Assembly: GCF_003568845.1 (NCBI RefSeq)
Contig: NZ_CP030126.1
Span: forward strand, 3,269,501-3,333,500
DNA length: 64,000 nt
Reading direction: 5' to 3'
DNA from: Indioceanicola profundi
GTDB lineage: Bacteria; Pseudomonadota; Alphaproteobacteria; Azospirillales; Azospirillaceae
Position 1 is the first letter of the stretch. Each line of letters starts with the position of its first letter. The notes under the pieces were generated by a model, which saw only the letters and a list, made by a program, of their open reading frames with translations, was not told where the DNA came from and made no database searches. This document shows positions 48,700 through 57,981 of this stretch, piece by piece. A program made the position numbers and the translations under genes.

Positions 48700-48870
48700 G
48701 GTGTCGAACTCCTTCTTTCCCTTTGAGCCACAGCCGTGCGGAGCTTTGTAAATCCGCCGTCCGGCCTGCGCTTGCCGTTGGTCCTGTTCTCTCTGCGCTG
48801 CGGCGCACATGAACAGTAACTATCGGACGCGGCTGAGGTTCAACGGGACATTTCCGTAAAGTGGTTAGGC

Positions 48871-48917
48871 TGTAACGTCTTGTCAGGACGATTGCTGTAA
48901 GGATGTAAATCTTGTAA
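48871..48917. promoter_or_regulatory. Cluster of TGTAA boxes in the aceA/regulator divergent region
   Basis: TGTAA occurs at 48871, 48896, 48904 and 48913, the last two inside ATGTAAATCTTGTAAATA. They lie 40-86 bases before the regulator start and 172 or more bases before aceA. RamB-type regulators bind AT-rich sites of this size, but the exact match to a known site is not established. Confidence 0.4.
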
Positions 48918-48956
48918 ATACGAGAAGCGTCCACGGGACCGGCTTGCGAGAGGCAG

Positions 48957-50399
48957 ATGTCCGAAAAGAAAGCCATGCTGGGCCACAAGGTCCGCCGCCT
49001 TCGCCGGGAGCTGAAGCTGACCCAGGCCCAGATGGCGGAGGAGCTGTCGATCAGCCCCAGCTACCTGAACCTGATCGAGGCCAACCAGCGGCCCCTGACC
49101 GTGCCCCTGCTGCTGAAGATCGGGCAGCTCTACGACATCGACCTCTCCAGCTTCGCGGAGGATGACGAGCACCGGGTGGTGGCTGGGCTGAAGGAGGTCT
49201 TCGCCGATCCCCTGTTCGAGATGTCGGACATCAAGGGCCAGGACATGAAGGAGCTGGCGGCCGTCGCCCCCACGCTGGGGCAGGCGGTGGTCACGCTCTA
49301 CCGGGCCTATCTGGAGGCGCGGCAGGATCTGGGCGCCTTGGCGGAGCGGCTGGCCGACGGCGACAAGATGCAGATCATGAACGCCACCGCCTTCCCGCAG
49401 GAGGAGGTCGGCGAGTTCTTCCAGGAGCAGTCCAACCACTTCCCCGAGGTGGAGACGGCGGCCGAGACCCTGTGGATCGACGGCGACCTGGACCAGTCCG
49501 ACCTGTACGGCACCCTTTCCGCCTTCCTGGAGAAGCACCACGGCACGCGGGTGAAGCTGATGCCGGTGGAGGTGATGGGCAGCACGGTGCGCCGCTACGA
49601 CCGGCATTCCAAGCGGGTGCTGATTTCCGAGATGCTGCCGCCGGCCGGGCGCAGCTTCCAACTCTCCGCCCAGATCGCCCTGCTGCGCCACCGGGAACTG
49701 CTGACGGCGATCGTGGAGGGGGCGGGCTTCAGCAACGAGGGCGTGAAGCGCATGGCGCTGGCCGGCCTGTCCAACTATTTCGCCGGCTGCGTGATGATGC
49801 CCTATGGCCGCTTCCTGGAGGCGGCGAAGAAGGCTCGTTACGATATCGAAATCCTTCAGAACCGCTTCGTCGCCAGCTTCGAGCAGGTGGCCCACCGCCT
49901 GACCACCTTGCAGCGGCCGGGGGCGAAGGGCGTGCCCTTCTTCTTCTTCCGGATCGACAATGCCGGCAACGTGTCGAAGCGGTTCAGCGCCGCCCCCGGC
50001 TTCCACTTCGCGCGCTTCGGCGGGGCCTGCCCGCGCTGGAACGTGCATGACGCCTTCCGCATGCCGGGCGCCATCCAGACCCAGTTGGCGCAGATGCCGG
50101 ACGGCACGGTCTATTTCTCCCTGGCCCGCCGGGTGATCAAGCCGGGCGGCGGCTGGAAGAACCCGCCGCGCCAGTTCGCCATCGCGCTGGGCACGGACAT
50201 CGTCCATGCGGGCCAACTGGTCTATGCCGATGGGGTGGACATCCACAACATGGCGGCGGCGACACCCATCGGCGTGAACTGCCGCATCTGCCCCCGCCTG
50301 GACTGCACCCACCGCGCCTTCCCGCCCCTGAACCACCGGCTGGACGTGGATGAGAACATCCGGGGCGTGTCCAGCTATGTGGGGGCGGGGATCGGGTGA
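48957..50399 (+). CDS. RamB/ScfR-like XRE regulator of acetate/fatty-acid metabolism
   Basis: 480 aa. An N-terminal XRE helix-turn-helix spans about 8-65 (LTQAQMAEELSISPSYLNLIE). A central IrrE/ImmA-like (DUF955) region follows, with RHSKRVLISEML and LRHRELLTAIVEG; a HExxH protease motif is not evident. The C-terminal DUF2083 domain carries NCRICPRLDCTHRAFPP, with three cysteines. Proteins of this layout include RamB and ScfR, which control isocitrate lyase and related genes by sensing acyl-CoA or carbon state. Divergent placement from aceA supports that role here. Confidence 0.85.
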   Translation: MSEKKAMLGHKVRRLRRELKLTQAQMAEELSISPSYLNLIEANQRPLTVPLLLKIGQLYDIDLSSFAEDDEHRVVAGLKEVFADPLFEMSDIKGQDMKELAAVAPTLGQAVVTLYRAYLEARQDLGALAERLADGDKMQIMNATAFPQEEVGEFFQEQSNHFPEVETAAETLWIDGDLDQSDLYGTLSAFLEKHHGTRVKLMPVEVMGSTVRRYDRHSKRVLISEMLPPAGRSFQLSAQIALLRHRELLTAIVEGAGFSNEGVKRMALAGLSNYFAGCVMMPYGRFLEAAKKARYDIEILQNRFVASFEQVAHRLTTLQRPGAKGVPFFFFRIDNAGNVSKRFSAAPGFHFARFGGACPRWNVHDAFRMPGAIQTQLAQMPDGTVYFSLARRVIKPGGGWKNPPRQFAIALGTDIVHAGQLVYADGVDIHNMAAATPIGVNCRICPRLDCTHRAFPPLNHRLDVDENIRGVSSYVGAGIG

Positions 50400-50455
50400 T
50401 GCGGGGCGCGGCACCGCCGTGTTACCCTACCGACAGGTCGTCCATGGAGGCGGGA

Positions 50456-51055
50456 ATGGCCCAGGCGGCGCGTAAATTATCTGCTCCCCTCATGACGGTG
50501 ACCGAGTTCCTGGCCGCCGATCTCGACGAGTCCTGCCGGTGGGAGCTTGTGGACGGCGAACCCGTCGCCCAGGCCAGCCCGCACAAGCGGCATGGGCGGT
50601 TGCAGGGGGCCTTGAGCCGGCATCTGGGCAATGCGTTGGAGGCGAAGAACGCCCGCGACGGCACCGACTGCCAGCCGGTCACGGAAGCCGGCATCCGGAC
50701 CCGCCTGGACCCCGACCATAACTACCGGGTCGCCGACATCGCGGTGACCTGCGAGCCCTTCGGGTCCGACGATCCGCCCTGGGTGGAGGCGCCGGTCCTG
50801 ATCGTGGAAATCCTCTCCCCCGGACAGGAGCGGGAGCAGCGGGCCAAGCTCCACCTCTTCGCGGCCCTGCCCAGCGTGCGGGAAATCCTGTTCCTGGACA
50901 GCCTGGACATCCGCGCCGAACTGCACCGCCGCGACGGTGAGGGAGCGTGGCCGCCGCGGCCGGAGGTGCTGGATGCGAACTCCGTCCTGATGCTGGAAAG
51001 CTGCGGGATGGAGATGCCCTTGGCGGAACTCTACAGGGGGCTCAATCTTGACTGA
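50456..51055 (+). CDS. Uma2-family (DUF820) PD-(D/E)xK nuclease-fold protein
   Basis: 199 aa. The Uma2 fold is shown by MTVTEFLAAD, WELVDGEPV, then the active-site strand RVADIAVTCEP (Asp) and VLIVEILSPGQEREQRAKL (Glu, then Lys on the next helix). This matches a PD-(D/E)xK nuclease core. The family is widespread and often multi-copy; its role is unproven. The start at 50456 follows GGAGG by 5 bases. Its last 8 bases overlap the next gene, so the two are coupled. Confidence 0.8.
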   Translation: MAQAARKLSAPLMTVTEFLAADLDESCRWELVDGEPVAQASPHKRHGRLQGALSRHLGNALEAKNARDGTDCQPVTEAGIRTRLDPDHNYRVADIAVTCEPFGSDDPPWVEAPVLIVEILSPGQEREQRAKLHLFAALPSVREILFLDSLDIRAELHRRDGEGAWPPRPEVLDANSVLMLESCGMEMPLAELYRGLNLD

Positions 51056-51740
51056 ACCGGTTGGGGACGGCGTCCAGGCGGGACTGCTGCCCTGGCAGGC
51101 CTTGACGGCGGCATGCGATTTCCCGCTCGCAGCACCGCTGGATGCCCGGCTGGACCCGGACGCCCTTGCCCGCGACCTGGCGGAGGTGGAGCGGCAGGTC
51201 GGGCCGGAGGGGCGGACCCGCGTTCCTCATATGACCGGCTGGTGCAGCATCCCGGTGGTCGCGCAGGACCGGCCGGGAAATGTGAGCGGCACCGCCCGGG
51301 CCGCCCTGGCGTTCATGCCGATAATGCGGGATTTTCTGCACCGCACGGGCCTTTGCGTCACCCGTGCCGACCTGATCCGCAGCGAACCCGGCTGGGTCCT
51401 GGACTGGCACTACGATCCCCTGGCGCCCCACCGGGCGGAGGCGCGGCTGCTCCTGCCGCTCCGCACCGGGCCTGGGGCGCGGACCTGGATGAGCCATGAG
51501 GAGCATCATTGGGACGTCGGCAGTTGCTGGGCCGCAGACTTCACCTTTCCGCACATGATGACGAATGACGGCTTCGAGCGGGTGATCCTGGCTTTGGACA
51601 TCCAGGTCGATGACGCGGCCCGCGCGCTGCTGCCGCCCGCGCTGATGAGAGACGGCACCGCACGGATCGAGACCGCGCAGAAGGCCTGCAACATGATGCT
51701 GGCCGCCCGCCACGGACGTCAGCCCGCCGCCTCCGCATAG
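51048..51740 (+). CDS. Aspartyl/asparaginyl beta-hydroxylase-like protein, TTG start
   Basis: 230 aa. A double-stranded beta-helix core of the 2-oxoglutarate/iron oxygenase type is suggested by WHYDPLAPHRAEARLLLPL (His and Asp as iron ligands) and a distal histidine in the HHWDVGSCWAADFTFPHMM region. Substrate is unknown. The start codon is TTG at 51048, inside the end of the Uma2 gene, with AGGGGG 9 bases upstream; no better start exists. Its last 22 bases overlap the convergent oxyR. Confidence 0.6.
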   Translation: MTEPVGDGVQAGLLPWQALTAACDFPLAAPLDARLDPDALARDLAEVERQVGPEGRTRVPHMTGWCSIPVVAQDRPGNVSGTARAALAFMPIMRDFLHRTGLCVTRADLIRSEPGWVLDWHYDPLAPHRAEARLLLPLRTGPGARTWMSHEEHHWDVGSCWAADFTFPHMMTNDGFERVILALDIQVDDAARALLPPALMRDGTARIETAQKACNMMLAARHGRQPAASA

Positions 51741-52612
51741 TCGCCCGCCACCCGCCGGATCACCGCAGCCACCGCCTCCACCGCCTTCATGCGGGGGAAG
51801 CTGGGGCGGGTGACCAGGCGGATGGTGCGGGAGGCGGGACCGTCCAGCGGGCGCAGAACCACGTCGCGCCCGCGCATGGCCCCGGCGGCCAGCCCGGGGA
51901 TCAGGGTGGTGCCGTAGCCCGCCGCCACCATGTTCACCAGAGTCTCCAGGCTGGCGGCGCGGAAGGCCCCGGCCTCCCCCTCCATGCGCCCGCAGGCGGC
52001 CAGCGCCTGGTCGCGCAGGCAGTGCCCGTCGGCCAGCACCAGCAGGCTACCGGCAAGCTCCGCCTCCGCCAGCCGCTCCCTCTCCGCCAGCGCATGGCCG
52101 GCCGGGACCGCGGCCAGGAACGGCTCGGTGAAGAGCGGGATTTCCCGCAGCTCGCCTTCCGGCACGGCGGTGGCGACCAGGGCGGCGTCCAGCTTCTGCG
52201 CTCGCAGACGCTCCAGCACGGTTTCCGTCACATCCTCCCATAGCTCGATGGAGAGCCGGGGAAGCGCCCGCCCCAAGGGACCGAAGGCCAGCGGCATCAG
52301 ATAGGGGCCCAGCGTCGGGATCACGCCTAGCCGCAACGTGCCCACCAGGGGATCGCGGGCGGCCCTGGCCTCCGCCTCGACGGCGTCGGCGCAGGCGACG
52401 GCGGCGCGGGCATGGGACAGGATGCGTTCCCCCACCTCCGTCGGGACGACCCACTTGTTGGTGCGCTCGAAAACCGCGACGCCCAGCCACTCCTCCAGCT
52501 TCTTCACCTGTCCGGACAGGGTGGGCTGGCTGACATGGCAGGCCTCCGCCGCCTTTCCGAAATGGCGGTGTTCGGCGATGGCGACGAGATAGCGGAGATC
52601 GCGGAGGTTCAT
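51719..52612 (-). CDS. oxyR: OxyR-type LysR-family peroxide sensor
   Basis: 297 aa. An N-terminal LysR helix-turn-helix (FGKAAEACHVSQPTLSGQVK) is followed by the effector domain. The redox pair is present: Cys198 and Cys207 in GHCLRDQALAACG, at the same spacing as Cys199 and Cys208 of E. coli OxyR. It should form a disulfide with peroxide and activate defence genes. The ATG at 52612 starts the family N-terminus; an in-frame ATG at 52681 would extend through the operator and is rejected. It is divergent from katA. Confidence 0.92.
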   Translation of the reverse strand: MNLRDLRYLVAIAEHRHFGKAAEACHVSQPTLSGQVKKLEEWLGVAVFERTNKWVVPTEVGERILSHARAAVACADAVEAEARAARDPLVGTLRLGVIPTLGPYLMPLAFGPLGRALPRLSIELWEDVTETVLERLRAQKLDAALVATAVPEGELREIPLFTEPFLAAVPAGHALAERERLAEAELAGSLLVLADGHCLRDQALAACGRMEGEAGAFRAASLETLVNMVAAGYGTTLIPGLAAGAMRGRDVVLRPLDGPASRTIRLVTRPSFPRMKAVEAVAAVIRRVAGDYAEAAG

Positions 52613-52638
52613 CGATGGCGGTCTAGGCTGGATGTGCG

Positions 52639-52675
52639 ATAGGTATGCACGATCATAGCCATCTGTATAATCGAT
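52639..52675. promoter_or_regulatory. OxyR binding site between oxyR and katA
   Basis: Four tetranucleotides at exact 11-base intervals: ATAG, CGAT, ATCT, CGAT, each separated by 7 bases. A further ATAG follows at 52683-52686. The OxyR consensus is ATAG-N7-CTAT-N7-ATAG-N7-CTAT, so spacing is exact and most positions agree. It lies 26 bases before oxyR and 67 before katA. Confidence 0.78.
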
Positions 52676-52742
52676 TTCCACAATAGCGCGGGCCAGCCTA
52701 GCCTCACTTTCAGGTTCACATACCTAGAAAGGGAGGCAGCGC

Positions 52743-54209
52743 ATGACCAACCGCCTGACCACCACCGCCGGCGCGCCTATCGCCGACAATCAGAACAGCC
52801 TGACCGCGGGCGCGCGCGGCCCCGTGCTGCTGCAGGATTACCAGCTCATCGAGAAGCTGGCCCACCAGAACCGGGAGCGTATTCCGGAGCGGGTGGTGCA
52901 TGCCAAGGGCTGGGGCGCCTTCGGCACGCTGACCGTCACCCACGACATCAGCAAGTACACCCGCGCCAAGCTGTTCGACACCGTGGGCAAGAAGACCGAC
53001 CTGCTGATCCGCTTCTCCACCGTTGCCGGTGAGCTGGGCGCGGCGGATGCCGAGCGCGATGTCCGCGGTTTCGCCCTGAAGTTCTATACGGAGGAGGGCA
53101 ACTGGGACCTGGTCGGCAACAATACGCCGGTCTTCTTCATCCGCGATCCGCTGAAGTTCCCGGACTTCATCCGCACGCAGAAGCGGCATCCCAGGACCAA
53201 CCTGCGCTCCGCCACAGCCATGTGGGATTTCTGGAGCCAGAGCCCGGAAAGCCTGCACCAGATCACCACCCTGTTCAGCGACCGCGGCCTGCCGGTCAGC
53301 CCGCGCTTCATGAACGGTTACGGCAGCCACACCTACAGCTTCTGGAACAATGAGGGTGAGCGCTTCTGGGTGAAGTTCCACTTCAAGACCCGGCAGGGCC
53401 ACCGCACCATGACCAACCGCGAGGCGGAGCAGGTGGTCGGCCGGAGCCGCGAGACCTACCAGGAGGATCTGTTCGGCGCCATCGAGCGGGGCGAGTACCC
53501 GCGCTGGACCATGTTCGTCCAGATCATGCCGGAGCTGGATGCGGAGAAGACCCCCTACAACCCGTTCGACCTGACCAAGGTATGGCCGCATGGCGACTAC
53601 CCGCTGATCGAGGTCGGGGAGGTGGAGCTGAACCGCAACGCCGACAACTACTTCGCGGAGATCGAACAGGCGGCCTTCAGCCCGTCCAACATCGTGCCCG
53701 GCATCGGCTTCAGCCCGGACCGCGTGCTCCAGGCCCGCATCTTCGCCTATGCCGACGCCCACCGCTACCGCATCGGCACCCATTACGAGGCGCTGCCGGT
53801 CAATGCGCCGAAGTGCCCGATGCACCACTACCACAAGGACGGGGCGATGCGGTTTTTCCGCAACGACACCGGCAACCCGGACGCCTATTACGAGCCGAAC
53901 AGCTTCAACGGCCCGGCTGAGGACGAGAGCGTGAAGGAGCCGCCGCTGCGCATCTCCGGCGATGCCGACCGCTACAGCCACCGTGTCGGCAACGACGATT
54001 TCATCCAGCCGCGCGCCCTGTTCAACCTGTTCGATGCCGGACAGAAGCAGCGCCTGTTCGAGAACATCGCGGAGGCCATGAACGGCATTCCCGACTTCAT
54101 CGCGGAGCGTCAACTGGCCCTGTTCGACCAAATCCATCCAGAGTACGGCGCCGGCGTGCGGGCGGCCCGTGCAGCCCTCGCCGGCGGAGTAAGGGTCGCG
54201 GCGGAGTAA
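52743..54209 (+). CDS. katA: Monofunctional heme catalase, small subunit (clade 3)
   Basis: A 488-aa enzyme that dismutates hydrogen peroxide. The distal His is His53 in [11 protein letters not shown], the distal Asn is Asn126 in [11 protein letters not shown], and the proximal heme Tyr lies in [12 protein letters not shown] near 336. Length and the NADPH-site sequence [19 protein letters not shown] (split) fit small-subunit catalases. The ribosome site AAAGGGAGG precedes the ATG. It is divergent from oxyR with an OxyR site between, so peroxide control is very likely. Confidence 0.97.
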   Translation: MTNRLTTTAGAPIADNQNSLTAGARGPVLLQDYQLIEKLAHQNRERIPERVVHAKGWGAFGTLTVTHDISKYTRAKLFDTVGKKTDLLIRFSTVAGELGAADAERDVRGFALKFYTEEGNWDLVGNNTPVFFIRDPLKFPDFIRTQKRHPRTNLRSATAMWDFWSQSPESLHQITTLFSDRGLPVSPRFMNGYGSHTYSFWNNEGERFWVKFHFKTRQGHRTMTNREAEQVVGRSRETYQEDLFGAIERGEYPRWTMFVQIMPELDAEKTPYNPFDLTKVWPHGDYPLIEVGEVELNRNADNYFAEIEQAAFSPSNIVPGIGFSPDRVLQARIFAYADAHRYRIGTHYEALPVNAPKCPMHHYHKDGAMRFFRNDTGNPDAYYEPNSFNGPAEDESVKEPPLRISGDADRYSHRVGNDDFIQPRALFNLFDAGQKQRLFENIAEAMNGIPDFIAERQLALFDQIHPEYGAGVRAARAALAGGVRVAAE

Positions 54210-54401
54210 TCCACTCCCCGAATTTTAGAGAAACGGAATGTGAGAAGGGGGCGGGAGACCGTCCCCTTTTTATTACATCCTGATCCGCGATTTCGCGTGG
54301 CTTGCGCATCGGCGCGGGGAACACCAGCTAGACTGGAGATGTTCATCGTCGGGTGCATGCGCGCCCGCCATCGCATCCCCAGATATATCGAGGAGGCCCC
54401 C

Positions 54402-55286
54402 ATGCTCCTGCCGTCCCTGGCCGACCCCGCACGGTTCCGCCGGCCCGCCGTCATGCTGCTGGCCGGGCTGGCAGCCCTGGCAAGCGGGCCGGCGGCGGCC
54501 CAGTACGACGTCCCCTATGTTCCGACCCCGCAGCCGGTCGTGGACGCCATGTTGGAGATGGGAGAGGTCTCCGGCGACGATTACCTGATCGACCTCGGTT
54601 CCGGCGATGGCCGCATCGTGGTCACCGCCGCGTCCCGCTTCGGGACGCCGGGCATGGGCGTGGACATGAACCCCGTTCGCATCCAGGAGAGCAACGCCAA
54701 CGCGGAGGCTGCGGGTGTCACCGACAAGGTGGAGTTCAAGCAGCAGGATCTGTTCAAGACCGACATCTCCAAGGCCACGGTCCTGACCATGTACCTGCTG
54801 CCGCAGGTCAATCTGCGCCTGCGGCCGGTGATCCTGGACACGCTGGAGCCGGGCACACGGGTGGTCAGCCACGCCTTCGACATGGGCGACTGGGAGCCGG
54901 ACGAAACCCGCACCGTGGACGGCAAGCGCATCATGCGCTGGATCGTGCCGGCCAAGGTCAACGGCGCCTGGCGGCTGGAGGATGGCGAGCGCACCAGCAT
55001 CGTCACTCTGAACCAGCGCTACCAGAAGGTGGCCGGACAGGCGCGGGACGAGGACGCCTCGTCCGTCGGCGTCGGCGATGGCCGGCTTGATGGCAGGACC
55101 ATCAACCTGACCGTGACCGGCAGGGACGGAACCGTGCGTGAATATCGCGGCGAGGTCGAAGGCGACCGGATGAGCGGCAAGACTGCCGACGGCACTGAGT
55201 GGACCGCCGAGCGGATCGAGGGCGGCGGCGCCGTGGCCGAGGAGGAGCAGGACTCCAGCCAGACCGGCGCCGGATCGGGTAACTGA
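54402..55286 (+). CDS. Exported class I SAM-methyltransferase-like protein
   Basis: 294 aa from the ATG at 54402, which follows GAGGAGG. Residues 1-33 form a signal peptide ending AAAQ. The mature part opens YDVPYVPTPQPVVDAML and has SAM motif I YLIDLGSGDGRIVVTAA (61-77), with acidic GMGVDMNP at strand 2 and QQDLFKTDISKATVLTMYLL later. The last 90 residues are a separate beta-rich part with an acidic Ser/Glu tail. A methyltransferase fold behind a signal peptide is known in several bacteria, but SAM is not expected outside the cytoplasm. It ends 4 bases before the permease gene. Confidence 0.75.
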   Translation: MLLPSLADPARFRRPAVMLLAGLAALASGPAAAQYDVPYVPTPQPVVDAMLEMGEVSGDDYLIDLGSGDGRIVVTAASRFGTPGMGVDMNPVRIQESNANAEAAGVTDKVEFKQQDLFKTDISKATVLTMYLLPQVNLRLRPVILDTLEPGTRVVSHAFDMGDWEPDETRTVDGKRIMRWIVPAKVNGAWRLEDGERTSIVTLNQRYQKVAGQARDEDASSVGVGDGRLDGRTINLTVTGRDGTVREYRGEVEGDRMSGKTADGTEWTAERIEGGGAVAEEEQDSSQTGAGSGN

Positions 55287-55290
55287 TCCC

Positions 55291-56667
55291 ATGCACTCAC
55301 CGCAGCCCGGCCGGGAGCCCGGCCATGAACCGGGCCGGCCGGCGCGGCGGCTGACAACCGCGGACGGCGTGGCCCTGCTGGTCGGCACGGTGGTCGGGGT
55401 GGGCATTTTCAAGCTGCCTTCCCTGGTCGCCCAGAACTCCGGCAGCGATACGGCGTTCCTGCTGTTCTGGCTGGCCGGCGCCGTGGTCGCCCTGATCGGC
55501 GGGCTCTGCTATGCGGAACTCGCCACCCGCGATGCCGATGCCGGCGGGGAATACAGCTTTCTGCGCCACGCCTTCGGCCCCTCTGCCGCGTTCCTGTTCG
55601 CCTGGGCGCGGCTGGCGGTGATTCAGACCGGCTCCATTGCCCTGGTCGGCTTCATCTTCGGCGACTATGCACAGGCGCTGCTGCCGCTGGGATCGCAGGG
55701 TCCCACCATTTATGCCCTGGTCGCCGTGGCCGTGCTCACGGCCGTGAATATGGGCGGGGCGACATTGGGGGCCCGCACGCAGGCGGTGCTGACCGTTTTC
55801 CTGGCCATCTCCGTTACCGTCCTGGCCATCGCCGGGCTGGGGATGGAGGGCGATCCGGGGGCGCCCGCCGCCGGGTCCACCACCACCGTGGCCGGTCTGG
55901 CCATGGTGTTCGTGCTCTATACCTTCGGCGGCTGGAACGAGGCGGCCTATGTCGCCGGAGAGCTGAAGGATGTCCGCCGGGGCATGGTGCGGGTATTCCT
56001 GATCGGGATCGCCCTGGTCACCCTGCTGTATCTGGCCATCAACGTGGCCTATCTGCGGGTGCTGGGGCTGGACCGGCTGGCGGAGTCAAGCGCCGCCGGC
56101 GCCGATCTGGCCACGGCCACGCTGGGCGGAACGGCGGGGCTTCTGGTGGCGGGCCTGGTCGCCCTGGCCACGCTGACCACGATGAACGCCGCCATCTTCA
56201 CCGGCAGCCGGGCGACATACGCCCTTGGCCGGGACTATCCCCGCCTGCCGTTGATCGGGCAATGGGGAACGGCGGGCACGGGGCGCGCGCCGACCGGCGC
56301 CCTGCTGGTCCAGGCCTGCATCTCGATGATCCTGATTATCGGGGGCTCGCTGGCCCGCGACGGGCTGAATGCCATGGTGGAGTACACCGCCCCCGTCTTC
56401 TGGTTCTTCCTGCTGATGGTCGGCATCTCCGTCTTCCTGCGCCGGCGGCAGAGCCCGCCGCCCTTGTTCGCGGTGCCGCTCTATCCGCTGACGCCAATCC
56501 TGTTCTGCGCCGCCAGCGCCTTCATGCTCTATTCCAGCCTGGCCTATACCGGGCGCGGCGCCCTGTTGGGCTTGGCGGCCCTGGCCCTGGGCGTGCCCCT
56601 GCTGGCCTGGGCGAAACGCCCGGCGGAGCGGGGCGTGACCCGTCCGGACATCGCGCGGTCCCGTTGA
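55291..56667 (+). CDS. APC-superfamily amino acid permease
   Basis: 458 aa with about 12 membrane segments. The N-terminal unwound-helix motif GTVVGVGIFKLP (about 31-42) is that of the amino acid-polyamine-organocation family. CYAELATRDADAGGEY (about 73-88) follows in segment 2-3, and YTFGGWNEAAYVAGELKD marks segment 6. Substrate is unknown. It lies 4 bases after the exported methyltransferase gene and is probably cotranscribed. Confidence 0.85.
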   Translation: MHSPQPGREPGHEPGRPARRLTTADGVALLVGTVVGVGIFKLPSLVAQNSGSDTAFLLFWLAGAVVALIGGLCYAELATRDADAGGEYSFLRHAFGPSAAFLFAWARLAVIQTGSIALVGFIFGDYAQALLPLGSQGPTIYALVAVAVLTAVNMGGATLGARTQAVLTVFLAISVTVLAIAGLGMEGDPGAPAAGSTTTVAGLAMVFVLYTFGGWNEAAYVAGELKDVRRGMVRVFLIGIALVTLLYLAINVAYLRVLGLDRLAESSAAGADLATATLGGTAGLLVAGLVALATLTTMNAAIFTGSRATYALGRDYPRLPLIGQWGTAGTGRAPTGALLVQACISMILIIGGSLARDGLNAMVEYTAPVFWFFLLMVGISVFLRRRQSPPPLFAVPLYPLTPILFCAASAFMLYSSLAYTGRGALLGLAALALGVPLLAWAKRPAERGVTRPDIARSR

Positions 56668-56795
56668 GGCTGCGGGCGGGAACCGCCGGGCCGCGGGCAG
56701 GTTTGCGGGTTGCGGTGAGGGCAATGCGCCCTAAGTAAAGCCGGGAGCCGGCCGTTCAGGGTCGGGTCGCGACCGAAACCGCGCCGGAGCCTGAC

Positions 56796-57974
56796 ATGAA
56801 ACGCACCTCCCTGCTCGCCTTCGCCGCAGTGGCCGCTCTTGCCGTAGGCGCGGTCTGGTTCATCCGCGGCGGCGGAGAGGCGGACGCCCCGGCGGAGCAG
56901 GAGGAGCGCCGCACCGCCGTGGTGGTGGCGCCGGCCCGTTCCGCCCCGGTGGAAGATCGGGTGGAGGCGATCGGCACCATCCGGCCGCAGGAGCAGGTGG
57001 TCATCACCGCCGAGACGGAAGGCGTCATCCGCGAGCTGCGGTTCCGCGATGGCGAGCGGGTGGAGGACGGCGCTGTTCTGGCCACGCTGGACAGCGAAAT
57101 CCAGCAGGCCGAACTGAACGCCGCCAATGCCGAGCTGGAGGAGGCGCAGGCCGCCTTCGATCGTGCCGAGGAGCTGCGCCGCCGCGGCACGGTCGCCCAG
57201 GCCCAACTGGATGAGGCGCTCGCCACGCTGCGCACCACCAGGTCCCGTGTCGCCCTGGCGCAGGCAAGGCTGGACAAGCGGTCCGTCCGCGCGCCCTTCG
57301 CCGGCGTCCTGAGTTTCCGCCGGGTGAGCCCCGGCGCTTATGTCCAGCCCGGCGACGCCATCGCCACCCTGTACGCCATCGACACGGTGGAGGTGGAGTT
57401 CCGCCTGCCGGAGCAGTATCTCGGCGAACTGGCGCCCGGCCAGCCGGTATCGGCCGCCGCCCGCGCCTTTCCCGGCCGTTCATTCCAAGGAAAACTGGCG
57501 GAGGTCGATACCGGCATCGACCCGGCCACGCGTCAGGCCGTGATCCGCGCCGCCTTCGACAATCCCGACAGGCTCCTGCGCCCCGGCATGCTGGTCGGGG
57601 TGGAGCTGCTGCTGGACACGCGCGAGTCGGTGGTGCTCCCGGAGACGGCCATCACCTCAATCGGCCCGTCCAGTTTCGTCTTCGTCGCCGACAGCGAGGG
57701 GAAGGTCAGCCGCCGTGCCGTGACGCTGGGCCGGCGCATGCCGGGACGGGTGGAAATCGCCGAGGGCGTCGAGCCCGGCGAGTCCGTGGTGGTGGACGGC
57801 GCCGCCAAGCTGACCGAGGGCGACCTGATCGAGGCGCGGCCCGTCGAATCCTCCCCCATCTCCGCCCTGCTGGACCCGCAGGTGGCGGAGCAGGCGGGCG
57901 GCGAAGCGGCGGATGCCGGCGCCCCTGCCGCTCCCGCCGCCGCTGCCCCGCCCGCAGCCGCCCTGGCGCGGTGA
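56796..57974 (+). CDS. RND efflux periplasmic adaptor (membrane fusion protein)
   Basis: 392 aa. An N-terminal membrane anchor covers about 6-25. The HlyD-type lipoyl halves flank a coiled hairpin: RVEAIGTIRPQEQVVITAETEG opens (in two parts), AELNAANAELEEAQAAFDRAEEL (in two parts) forms the hairpin, and RAPFAGVLSFRRVSPGAYVQPGD closes (in two parts). Beta-barrel and membrane-proximal domains follow. The C-terminal 45 residues are Ala/Pro-rich. The pump gene begins 7 bases after its stop. No outer membrane channel gene is adjacent. Confidence 0.92.
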   Translation: MKRTSLLAFAAVAALAVGAVWFIRGGGEADAPAEQEERRTAVVVAPARSAPVEDRVEAIGTIRPQEQVVITAETEGVIRELRFRDGERVEDGAVLATLDSEIQQAELNAANAELEEAQAAFDRAEELRRRGTVAQAQLDEALATLRTTRSRVALAQARLDKRSVRAPFAGVLSFRRVSPGAYVQPGDAIATLYAIDTVEVEFRLPEQYLGELAPGQPVSAAARAFPGRSFQGKLAEVDTGIDPATRQAVIRAAFDNPDRLLRPGMLVGVELLLDTRESVVLPETAITSIGPSSFVFVADSEGKVSRRAVTLGRRMPGRVEIAEGVEPGESVVVDGAAKLTEGDLIEARPVESSPISALLDPQVAEQAGGEAADAGAPAAPAAAAPPAAALAR

Positions 57975-57981
57975 GGCCGGC

